Below, in pieces: positions 39,742 through 50,143 of a DNA stretch of 64,000 nucleotides. Origin of the DNA: Parvibaculum sp049671045. GTDB lineage: Bacteria > Pseudomonadota > Alphaproteobacteria > Parvibaculales > Parvibaculaceae. A program made the translations under genes and the position numbers. The stretch spans positions 11,432 through 75,431 of the forward strand of contig NZ_JBATUH010000017.1 of assembly GCF_049671045.1 (NCBI RefSeq), read 5' to 3'. Numbering within the stretch: position 1 is the stretch's first letter; each line of letters starts with the position of its first letter. The notes beneath the pieces are model-generated. The model ran no database searches. It worked only from the letters and a program-made list of their open reading frames with translations, and was not told where the DNA came from.

Positions 39742-40911
39742 ATGAACATCCATGAATATCAAGCCAAGGCCGTGCTTGCGAAGTATGGCGTGGCGGTGCC
39801 GCGCGGCATTCCCGCGTTCACGCCCGATGAGGCGGTCGCCGCCGCGCAGAAGCTCGGCGGTCCCGTCTACGTCGTCAAGGCGCAGATCCATGCCGGTGGA
39901 CGCGGCAAGGCCGGTGGCGTCAAGGTCGTGAAATCGCTCGACGACGTGAAGGCCGAAGCGACGCGCCTTCTCGGCTCGACCCTCGTCACCCATCAGACGG
40001 GTCCGGCCGGCAAGCAGGTCAATCGCCTCTATGTCGAGGAAGGCTCCTCGATCGCCCGCGAGCTCTATCTCTCCGTGCTCGTCGATCGCGCGACCTCGCG
40101 CATCGCCTTCATCGCCTCGACCGAAGGCGGCATGGACATCGAGGAAGTGGCGCACAAGACGCCGGAAAAAATCCTCACCTTCTCGATCGATCCGGCATCG
40201 GGCATCTCCTCCTTCCATGGCCGCAAGGTGGCGTTCGCGCTCGGCCTCGAGGGCGCTCTCAACGCTCAGGGCGTCGATCTCGTCCAGAAGCTCTACAATG
40301 CCTTCGTCGCCGAAGACATGGCGCAGCTCGAGATCAATCCGCTCGTCGTCACCGGCGACAACAAGCTCGTCTGCCTCGACGCCAAGGTCGGCTTCGATGA
40401 CAACGCGCTCTACCGGCACAAGGACATCGTCGAGCTGCGCGACATCACGGAAGAAGATCCGGCCGAGGTCGAGGCGTCGAAATACGACCTCAACTACGTC
40501 AAGCTCGACGGCAAGATCGGCTGCATGGTGAACGGCGCCGGCCTCGCCATGGCGACGATGGACATCATCAAATATTACGGCTCCGAGCCTGCGAACTTCC
40601 TCGATGTCGGCGGCGGCGCGACGAAGGAAAAGGTCACCGCGGCCTTCAAGATCATTCTTTCCGATCCGAACGTCGAAGGCATTCTCGTCAATATCTTCGG
40701 CGGCATCATGCGCTGCGACATCATCGCGGAAGGCGTCATCGCCGCCGCGAAGGAAGTCAGCCTCAAGGTTCCGCTGGTGGTGCGCCTCGAAGGCACCAAT
40801 GTCGATCTCGGCAAGAAGCTGATGGCCGAATCGGGGCTGCCCATTATTTCCGCCGACAATCTCGCCGACGCGGCCGAGAAGATCGTCAAGGCCGTGAAGG
40901 AGGCTCACTAA
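39742..40911 (+). CDS. sucC: Succinyl-CoA synthetase beta subunit
   Basis: A 389-residue ATP-grasp subunit (ADP- or GDP-forming). Signatures: NIHEYQAKAVLAKYGVAVPR, VKAQIHAGGRGKAGGVKVVK, LEINPLVVTGDNKLVCLDAK and FLDVGGGATKEKVTAAFKII with NIFGGIMRCDIIAEGV. Full length. The stop codon is immediately followed by the sucD ATG, so the two are translationally coupled. Confidence 0.98.
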   Translation: MNIHEYQAKAVLAKYGVAVPRGIPAFTPDEAVAAAQKLGGPVYVVKAQIHAGGRGKAGGVKVVKSLDDVKAEATRLLGSTLVTHQTGPAGKQVNRLYVEEGSSIARELYLSVLVDRATSRIAFIASTEGGMDIEEVAHKTPEKILTFSIDPASGISSFHGRKVAFALGLEGALNAQGVDLVQKLYNAFVAEDMAQLEINPLVVTGDNKLVCLDAKVGFDDNALYRHKDIVELRDITEEDPAEVEASKYDLNYVKLDGKIGCMVNGAGLAMATMDIIKYYGSEPANFLDVGGGATKEKVTAAFKIILSDPNVEGILVNIFGGIMRCDIIAEGVIAAAKEVSLKVPLVVRLEGTNVDLGKKLMAESGLPIISADNLADAAEKIVKAVKEAH

Positions 40912-41790
40912 ATGTCTGTTCTCGTCGGCAAGAATACGAAAGTCATCACCCAGGGCTTCACCGGCAAGCAGGGCACCTTCCACTCCGAGCAGGCCATCGC
41001 CTATGGCACGAAGATGGTGGGCGGCACCTCGCCGGGCAAAGGCGGCACGACGCATCTCGGCCTTCCGGTCTTCAACACCGTTGCCGAAGCCGTCGAGAAG
41101 ACGGGCGCCACCGCTTCCGCGATCTATGTGCCGCCGCCCTTCGCCGCCGATGCGATCCTCGAGGCGATCGACGCCGAGATCGAGCTTGCAGTCTGCATCA
41201 CCGAGGGCATTCCCGTGCTCGACATGGTGCGCGTGAAGCGCGCGCTTTCGGGCTCCAAGACGCGCCTCATCGGGCCGAACTGCCCGGGCGTCATCACGCC
41301 GGGCGAGTGCAAGATCGGCATCATGCCCGGCCACATCCACAAGCCGGGTTCGGTCGGCATTGTTTCCCGCTCGGGCACGCTTACATATGAGGCAGTGGCC
41401 CAGACAACGGCAGCGGGCCTCGGCCAGTCCACCTGCATCGGCATTGGCGGCGATCCGGTCAACGGCACGAACTTCATCGACGCGCTCGAGATGTTCCTCG
41501 CCGACCCGCAGACGGAATCGATCATCATGATCGGTGAAATCGGCGGTACGGCGGAAGAGGAAGCTGCCGATATGATCAGGGCCTCGAAGGTGAAGAAGCC
41601 GATGGTCGGTTTCATCGCCGGAGTGACGGCTCCCCCCGGACGCCGGATGGGCCATGCGGGCGCGATCGTGTCCGGTGGCCGCGGCACGGCGGAAGCCAAG
41701 ATCGAGGCGATGAAGGCCGCGGGAATCCGCGTTTCGCCGTCGCCTGCGGCACTCGGCACGACGCTCGTCGACTTGCTGAAGGGCCGTTGA
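40912..41790 (+). CDS. sucD: Succinyl-CoA synthetase alpha subunit
   Basis: A 292-residue CoA-binding subunit. Motifs: TQGFTGKQGTFHSEQAIAYG, CITEGIPVLDMV, GPNCPGVITPGECKIGIMPG and the active-site histidine region GRRMGHAGAIVSGGRGTAE. Together with SucC it performs substrate-level phosphorylation in the TCA cycle. A terminator-like hairpin follows directly, before sucA. Confidence 0.98.
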   Translation: MSVLVGKNTKVITQGFTGKQGTFHSEQAIAYGTKMVGGTSPGKGGTTHLGLPVFNTVAEAVEKTGATASAIYVPPPFAADAILEAIDAEIELAVCITEGIPVLDMVRVKRALSGSKTRLIGPNCPGVITPGECKIGIMPGHIHKPGSVGIVSRSGTLTYEAVAQTTAAGLGQSTCIGIGGDPVNGTNFIDALEMFLADPQTESIIMIGEIGGTAEEEAADMIRASKVKKPMVGFIAGVTAPPGRRMGHAGAIVSGGRGTAEAKIEAMKAAGIRVSPSPAALGTTLVDLLKGR

Positions 41791-41797
41791 GAAATGT

Positions 41798-41841
41798 TGC
41801 GGAGCCGCCGTCTGAAGGGCGCTGGCTCCGCAGGGTTTTTT
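41798..41841 (+). terminator. Terminator or attenuator between sucD and sucA
   Basis: TGCGGAGCC (41798-41806) pairs with GGCTCCGCA (41824-41832), then GGG and six T. It lies 7 bases after the sucD stop, so sucAB-lpd is likely to need partial read-through or its own promoter in the remaining ~95 bases. Confidence 0.8.
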
Positions 41842-41937
41842 AAATGGCTTGTTGACCCTGACCGGATAGGATTCGGGTCAGCAAACGGCCTCTTTCAAGA
41901 AGGGGGTGCGGGCCCTTAATCCGCACCGGACACCGGC

Positions 41938-44877
<2,940 letters not shown>

Positions 44878-44902
44878 GTTTTCTCTGAAAGGCGGAAAGA
44901 GA

Positions 44903-46147
44903 ATGGCGACGGAAATCAAGGTGCCGGCACTCGGCGAATCGGTAACGGAAGCGACCGTTGCCCAGTGGTTCAAGCAGCCGGGCGACGCGGTCACCGTTGA
45001 CGAGCCGCTGGTCGAACTGGAAACCGACAAGGTGACGGTCGAGGTGCCGGCGCCCGCATCCGGCGTGCTTTCGGACGTGTTCGTGAAGCCGGGCGAAACG
45101 GTCGGCATCGGCACCGTTCTGGGCGCGATCGGCGAGGGGGCGGGAAAGCCCGCCGCGAAGCCCGCCGCGAAGAAGGAAGAACCGAAGAAGGCGGCCGCGC
45201 CCGCGACGAAGCCCGCAGCCCCCGCGGCGGTTCCGGCCGCAGCGGCCGCGCCTGTCGCAAAGGCGGAGGCCCCTCTTGCGCCTTCCGTGCGCAGGCTCGC
45301 GGAAGAAAGCGGCATCGAGCCCGCGCGCGTTGCGGGCACGGGCAAGGATGGCCGCGTGACGAAGGGCGACATGCTCGAGGCGATCGCCGCTCCGGCTGCG
45401 GCGCCCGCGCCCGTTCAGGTGCGTGCGCCCGTCCCCGCTGATCAGGCCGCGCGCGAGGAGCGCGTCCGCATGACGCGGCTCAGGAAGACCATCGCCACCC
45501 GCCTCAAGGAAGCGCAGAACACGGCCGCCATGCTCACCACCTTCAACGAGGTGGACATGACGAACGTCATGGCGATCCGTAATCAGTACAAGGATCTTTT
45601 CGAGAAGAAGCACGGTGTGCGCGTCGGCTTCATGAGCTTCTTCGTCAAGGCGTGCATCGCGGCGCTGAAGGAGATCCCGGCGGTCAATGCCGAGATCGAC
45701 GGCGACGATCTCGTCTACAAGAATTACTACAATATCGGCGTGGCGGTCGGCACGGAGCGGGGTCTCGTCGTTCCCGTCGTGCGCGATGCGCAGGACATGT
45801 CGCTTGCCGATATCGAGAAGGCGATCAACGATTTCGGCCGGCGCGCCCGCGACGGCCAGCTCAAGCTCGAGGAACTGCAGGGCGGCACCTTCACCATCTC
45901 GAATGGCGGCGTCTATGGCTCGCTCATGTCGACACCGATCCTCAACGCGCCGCAGTCCGGCATTCTCGGCATGCACAAGATCCAGGACCGGCCGATGGCG
46001 ATCGGCGGCAAGATCGAAATCAGGCCGATGATGTATCTCGCCCTTTCCTACGATCATCGCATCGTGGACGGACGCGAGGCGGTGACCTTCCTCGTTCGCG
46101 TCAAGGAATCGCTCGAGGATCCGCAGCGCCTGCTGCTCGATCTCTGA
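44903..46147 (+). CDS. odhB: Dihydrolipoamide succinyltransferase (E2)
   Basis: A 414-residue E2 subunit. One lipoyl domain with the modified lysine in VELETDKVTVEVPAP (near residue 43), an Ala/Pro/Lys-rich linker, a peripheral-subunit-binding domain (APSVRRLAEESGIEPARVAG, GKDGRVTKGDML) and the catalytic domain ending in the active-site LALSYDHRIVDGREAVTFL. Its linker explains the local low complexity. It follows sucA by 25 bases; GAAAGGCGGAAAGAG precedes the ATG. Confidence 0.97.
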   Translation: MATEIKVPALGESVTEATVAQWFKQPGDAVTVDEPLVELETDKVTVEVPAPASGVLSDVFVKPGETVGIGTVLGAIGEGAGKPAAKPAAKKEEPKKAAAPATKPAAPAAVPAAAAAPVAKAEAPLAPSVRRLAEESGIEPARVAGTGKDGRVTKGDMLEAIAAPAAAPAPVQVRAPVPADQAAREERVRMTRLRKTIATRLKEAQNTAAMLTTFNEVDMTNVMAIRNQYKDLFEKKHGVRVGFMSFFVKACIAALKEIPAVNAEIDGDDLVYKNYYNIGVAVGTERGLVVPVVRDAQDMSLADIEKAINDFGRRARDGQLKLEELQGGTFTISNGGVYGSLMSTPILNAPQSGILGMHKIQDRPMAIGGKIEIRPMMYLALSYDHRIVDGREAVTFLVRVKESLEDPQRLLLDL

Positions 46148-46175
46148 CACCCCTCCGCAAATCAGGAGTAATGCC

Positions 46176-47567
46176 ATGGCGGATGCTTTCGACCTCGTCG
46201 TGATCGGCGCGGGCCCTGGCGGCTATGAATGCGCGATTCGCGCGGCGCAGCTCGGCATGAAAGTCGCCTGCGTCGAGAAGCGCGACAAGCTCGGCGGCAC
46301 CTGCCTCAATATCGGCTGCATTCCGTCGAAGGCATTGCTCCACGCCTCGGAACTCTTCGCGGAGGCGGGCCATGCCTTCGCGGATATGGGCATCAAGGTC
46401 GGCACGCCGACCATCGACCTGAAGAAGCTTCTCGGCTTCAAGGACGAGGCCGTCGACGGCAACACCAAGGGCATCGAGTTCCTCTTCAAGAAGAACAAGA
46501 TCGAGTGGGTGAAGGGCGAAGGCGTCATCAAGGCGCCGGGCAGGGTTCAGGTCGGCGAGCGCGTGCTCGAAACGAAGAACATCGTCATCGCGACGGGTTC
46601 GGACGTTGCCAGGCTGCCGGGAATCGAGATCGACGAGAAGCAGGTCGTTTCCTCGACCGGCGCGCTTGCGCTCGGCCAGGTGCCGGCGCGGCTTCTCGTC
46701 ATCGGCGGCGGCGTCATCGGGCTCGAACTCGGTTCCGTCTGGGGCCGTCTCGGTTCCAAGGTCACCGTCGTCGAATATCTCGACGCGATCCTTCCGGGCA
46801 TGGATGGCGAGGTCGCCAAGAATTTCCAGCGTATCCTCAAGAAGCAGGGCTTCGACTTCAAGCTCGGCTCCAAGGTGACGAAGGTCGAGAAGACGAAGGC
46901 GGGTCTCAAGGTTTCCGTCGAGCCCGCGCAGGGCGGCGCGGCGCAGATCATCGAGGCGGATGTGGTGCTCGTCGCCGTCGGCCGCGTTGCCTATACGCAG
47001 GGGCTCGGGCTCGAGAATGCGGGCGTCGCGACGGACAAGCGCGGCCGCATCGAGGTCGACGCGCATCTCAAGACCAATGTCGACGGTATCTACGCCATCG
47101 GTGACGTGATCGCGGGGCCGATGCTCGCGCACAAGGCGATGGAAGAGGGCGTGATGGTCGCTGAACGCCTCGGCGGCGTCGCCGGTCACGTCAATTATGA
47201 TGTCATTCCGGGCGTCGTCTACACCTCGCCCGAGGTCGCGGCGGTCGGCAAGACCGAGGAGCAGCTCAAGGCCGAGGGCGTCGAATATAATTCCGGCAAG
47301 TTCCCCTTCACGGCCAATGGCCGCGCGAAGTCGAACAAGCAGACGGACGGCTTCGTCAAGATTCTCGCCGACAAGAAGACCGACCGGGTGCTTGGTGTCC
47401 ATATCATCGGCGTCAATGCGGGCGAGATGATCGCGGAAGCCTGCATCGCGATGGAATTCGGCGCCTCATCGGAGGACATCGCGCGCACCTGCCACGCGCA
47501 TCCGACGCTTTCGGAGGCGGTGAAGGAAGCGGCTCTCGCGGTGACGGGCGCTCCCATCCATATGTGA
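46176..47567 (+). CDS. lpd: Dihydrolipoyl dehydrogenase (E3)
   Basis: A 463-residue FAD disulfide oxidoreductase. FAD motif LVVIGAGPGGYECAIRAAQL, redox disulfide GGTCLNIGCIPSKALLH, NAD motif LLVIGGGVIGLELGSVWGRL, and the C-terminal active-site base in CHAHPTLSEAVKEAAL. It reoxidises the E2 lipoyl groups of 2-oxoglutarate dehydrogenase and probably serves other complexes too. Last gene of the plus-strand suc cluster; it ends 3 bases from the convergent xerC-like gene. Confidence 0.98.
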   Translation: MADAFDLVVIGAGPGGYECAIRAAQLGMKVACVEKRDKLGGTCLNIGCIPSKALLHASELFAEAGHAFADMGIKVGTPTIDLKKLLGFKDEAVDGNTKGIEFLFKKNKIEWVKGEGVIKAPGRVQVGERVLETKNIVIATGSDVARLPGIEIDEKQVVSSTGALALGQVPARLLVIGGGVIGLELGSVWGRLGSKVTVVEYLDAILPGMDGEVAKNFQRILKKQGFDFKLGSKVTKVEKTKAGLKVSVEPAQGGAAQIIEADVVLVAVGRVAYTQGLGLENAGVATDKRGRIEVDAHLKTNVDGIYAIGDVIAGPMLAHKAMEEGVMVAERLGGVAGHVNYDVIPGVVYTSPEVAAVGKTEEQLKAEGVEYNSGKFPFTANGRAKSNKQTDGFVKILADKKTDRVLGVHIIGVNAGEMIAEACIAMEFGASSEDIARTCHAHPTLSEAVKEAALAVTGAPIHM

Positions 47568-47570
47568 GGT

Positions 47571-48545
47571 TCAGCGCCGCGAGCGCGGATGGGCCTTGTC
47601 ATAGATGTCGAGCAGGCGCTGGCTCTCGACCTCCGTATACATCTGCGTCGTCGACAGGCTCGCATGGCCGAGCAGTTCCTGGATCGCGCGCAGATCGCCG
47701 CCGCCAGCGAGCAGATGCGTGGCGAAGCTGTGGCGCAGCGCATGCGGCGTCACCGTATCGGCAAGGCCGAGCCTCTGGCGCAGGCGAATGACGGTGGCCC
47801 TGACCATACGCTGATCGAGCCTTCGTCCGCGCGCGCCGACGAAGAGTGGGTCGTCCGGCCCGAGGCCGAAAGGGCAGAGCCGCAGATAATCGTCGACCGC
47901 CTGGCGCGCCACGGGCAGCACGGGCACGATCCGCTCCTTGCCGCCCTTGCCGACGACGCGCAGCGTGGCGGGCAGGGGCGCCGAGCGCCGGTCGATCGAC
48001 AGCGCCTCTGCAATGCGAAGGCCGCAGCCGTAAAGAAGCGTCAGAATGGCCGCGTCCCGGGCGGCGATCCATGGTTCGATGCGCTCGTCCGCCGCCTCGT
48101 CGATGAGGTCGAGGGCGGCTTCGGGCGATAGCGGCTTCGGGATGGCGTGGGGAAGTTTCGGCGAGCGCAGGGCGGTGAGCGCCGCATTGGCGATGACGCC
48201 GCCGCGATCGAGGAAGCGGAAGAAGGAACGGATGCTCGAAAGCGCGCGGGCGAGGCTTCTGCTCTGAAGGCCCTCATTGCGCCGCCGCGTCAGAAAGGCG
48301 CGGAAATCGCGCAGTTCGAGCGCGCCGAGCGCTTCCAGATCGGCCGCATGGCCCAGATGATCGACGAGAAAGTCGAAGAAGCGCGCCACGTCGCGGTGGT
48401 AGTTGACGAGCGTTGCGGGGCTTGCGCGCCTCTCGGCCATCAGATGCGAATACCAGGCGCGCAAATGCGGATGCACATCCTCCGCCGCGGCAATGGCGGC
48501 GGCGGCCTGGTCGGGCGTCAGAGTGCCGGGGGCAGGTCGAGCCAT
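47571..48545 (-). CDS. xerC: Tyrosine recombinase XerC-like
   Basis: A 324-residue site-specific recombinase. The N-terminal SAM-like domain includes ASPATLVNYHRDVARFFDFL, and the catalytic residues are visible: Arg in YGCGLRIAEALSI, Lys in RVVGKGGKERIVPV, HALRHSFATHLLAGGGDLRA (HxxR), and the LGHASLSTTQMYTEV segment with the nucleophilic tyrosine. With XerD it resolves chromosome dimers at dif. Its position beside the DUF484 gene is the usual arrangement (DUF484-xerC) of proteobacterial housekeeping XerC, not that of a mobile element integrase. The two genes overlap by 28 bases. Confidence 0.92.
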   Translation of the reverse strand: MARPAPGTLTPDQAAAAIAAAEDVHPHLRAWYSHLMAERRASPATLVNYHRDVARFFDFLVDHLGHAADLEALGALELRDFRAFLTRRRNEGLQSRSLARALSSIRSFFRFLDRGGVIANAALTALRSPKLPHAIPKPLSPEAALDLIDEAADERIEPWIAARDAAILTLLYGCGLRIAEALSIDRRSAPLPATLRVVGKGGKERIVPVLPVARQAVDDYLRLCPFGLGPDDPLFVGARGRRLDQRMVRATVIRLRQRLGLADTVTPHALRHSFATHLLAGGGDLRAIQELLGHASLSTTQMYTEVESQRLLDIYDKAHPRSRR

Positions 48546-49255
48546 CGGCGCACGCAGCGTTCGACGATGCGGGCAAGGAATTCGAGAAGATCGGCGGCCT
48601 GCTCGGGGTGGAACTGTTCCGGTGAACGGCCGCCCAGCGCGAGAAGGCCGGCCGGCGCGCCGCTCGCGAAATCGAGCCGCACCAGCGCTTCGGACTGCAC
48701 CTCCTCGGCGAGATGATTGTAGAGGCCGCGGCTGCCATGCACATTGGCGACGAGGCGATAGGAGACATCGCCTCCCATCATGCGGGCGACGCCGCCCGGC
48801 TCCAGCACACGCACGCTGCGGACGCCGATGCCGGAAACGCCGTTCGATGTTTCAATGCAAAGGGCGGCGGCGCGGACGTCGATCGCGCGGGCAAGACCAT
48901 CGGGCGCGGTGATGTATTCGATGAGGTGCTCGAAATTGCGCGCATCGAGAAGCGCGCAGGCGGCATTGTGGACCTGTTCGCGGGCGAGGCTGTTCAGCGA
49001 CGACGCCTCGATCAGTTCGGACTGGATGTCGCGCAGCGTGCGGACCTGCTTCTGCAGCTTGCCGATGATGAATTGCTGCATATCGACGACATTATGCCCG
49101 TTGTCCTGCGCGGGGATGATGGCCGAGATGAGATCGGGGTCGTCGGTAACGAATTCGGGATGCGCCAAGAGAAACGCCTTCACCTCGTCGGGTGAGACGC
49201 TCGGCACGGATTCCATAATCCGTTCGACTTCCGTCCGGTCGTTGTAGTGGCTCAT
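48518..49255 (-). CDS. DUF484 family protein
   Basis: A 245-residue protein (249 if the start at 49267 is used). The N-terminal region reads VSPDEVKAFLLAHPEFVTDD, followed by a coiled-coil segment (MQQFIIGKLQKQVRTLRDIQ) and a GAF-like C-terminal domain ending in EFLARIVERCVRRWLDLP. DUF484 genes are commonly found next to xerC; the function is not established. Overlaps xerC by 28 bases and follows fsa by 23. Confidence 0.88.
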   Translation of the reverse strand: MSHYNDRTEVERIMESVPSVSPDEVKAFLLAHPEFVTDDPDLISAIIPAQDNGHNVVDMQQFIIGKLQKQVRTLRDIQSELIEASSLNSLAREQVHNAACALLDARNFEHLIEYITAPDGLARAIDVRAAALCIETSNGVSGIGVRSVRVLEPGGVARMMGGDVSYRLVANVHGSRGLYNHLAEEVQSEALVRLDFASGAPAGLLALGGRSPEQFHPEQAADLLEFLARIVERCVRRWLDLPPAL

Positions 49256-49278
49256 GGCGTCGATCACCCGGGAGGTTG

Positions 49279-49932
49279 TCAGAGAATTTTCTGGCCGGTC
49301 TTCTTCCAGTCGGCGAGGAAGAGTTCGAGGCCCTTGTCGGTGAGAGGGTGGTTTGCAAGTCCGCGCAGGACGCCCGGCGGCACGGTCGCCACATCGGCGC
49401 CCACCAGCGCTGCTTCCTTCACATGATTTGCGCTGCGGATCGAGGCGGCGAGAATCTCGGTCGGGAAGTCATAATTGTCGTAGATGGTTCGGATATCGTG
49501 AATGAGTTCCATGCCATCGAGATTGATGTCGTCGAGGCGGCCGATGAAGGGCGAGATGAAGCTCGCGCCCGCCTTGGCGGCGAGGAGCGCCTGGTTCGCC
49601 GAGAAGCAGAGGGTGACGTTCACCATCGTGCCTTCGCCGGCGAGTGCCTTGCAGGCCCTGAGGCCGTCCCAGGTGAGCGGCACCTTGACGGCGATGTTCT
49701 TTGCGATCTTCGCGAGTTTGCGGCCTTCCTCGATCATCGCCACCGAATCGAGCGCGGTGACTTCCGCGCTGACGGGGCCGGCGACGACGCTGCAAATCTC
49801 CTCGATGACCTCGATGAAATTGCGGCCGGTCTTGGCCACCAGAGAGGGGTTCGTGGTTACGCCATCGACGAGACCCGTCGCGGCGAGATCCCTGATTTCT
49901 GCGATATCCGCGGTGTCGACAAAGAATTTCAT
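49279..49932 (-). CDS. fsa: Transaldolase-like / fructose-6-phosphate aldolase
   Basis: A 217-residue short transaldolase (TalC/FSA class). Typical sequence: MKFFVDTADIAEIRDL, GVTTNPSLVAKTG, Schiff-base lysine in NIAVKVPLTWDGLRA, and SPFIGRLDDINLDG, TEILAASIRSANHVKEAALV. The start at 49932 gives the canonical N-terminus; the frame extending upstream crosses a tandem repeat. It may act as transaldolase in the pentose phosphate pathway or as F6P aldolase; sequence inspection alone does not decide. Confidence 0.92.
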   Translation of the reverse strand: MKFFVDTADIAEIRDLAATGLVDGVTTNPSLVAKTGRNFIEVIEEICSVVAGPVSAEVTALDSVAMIEEGRKLAKIAKNIAVKVPLTWDGLRACKALAGEGTMVNVTLCFSANQALLAAKAGASFISPFIGRLDDINLDGMELIHDIRTIYDNYDFPTEILAASIRSANHVKEAALVGADVATVPPGVLRGLANHPLTDKGLELFLADWKKTGQKIL

Positions 49933-49940
49933 GTGGCCTT

Positions 49941-49987
49941 GTCTTCTGGTCGGGGGGGTCTTCTGGTCGGGGGTCTTCTGATCGGGC
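49941..49987. repeat. Three tandem copies of a 15-17 bp unit upstream of fsa
   Basis: GTCTTCTGGTCGGGGGG (49941-49957), GTCTTCTGGTCGGGG (49958-49972) and GTCTTCTGATCGGGC (49973-49987). They lie directly before the fsa start on the minus strand, in the 211-base fsa-priA divergent gap, and may alter its leader. Confidence 0.85.
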
Positions 49988-50143
49988 TTCGACGTCCGTA
50001 TGACAGTCCGTTCGGGGGCGCGGCGCAACTTTTCTTTTCTTTTGCCGCGCCGGGCCCTGCGGTGCAAGGCCTGACGTTCCGCTTGCTTTATCAGGTGTTA
50101 CATTATCGTCTCGTCTTGGAATTTCTCTTCAGCCCGGCTCAGA

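Noticed and set aside
39580..41655. 691-codon minus-strand open frame opposite sucC and sucD
   Set aside because: Antisense shadow of two conserved genes.
47571..48545. Tyrosine recombinase as marker of an integrative element
   Set aside because: The overlap with DUF484 and the chromosomal context are those of housekeeping XerC; no attachment repeats or cargo were seen.
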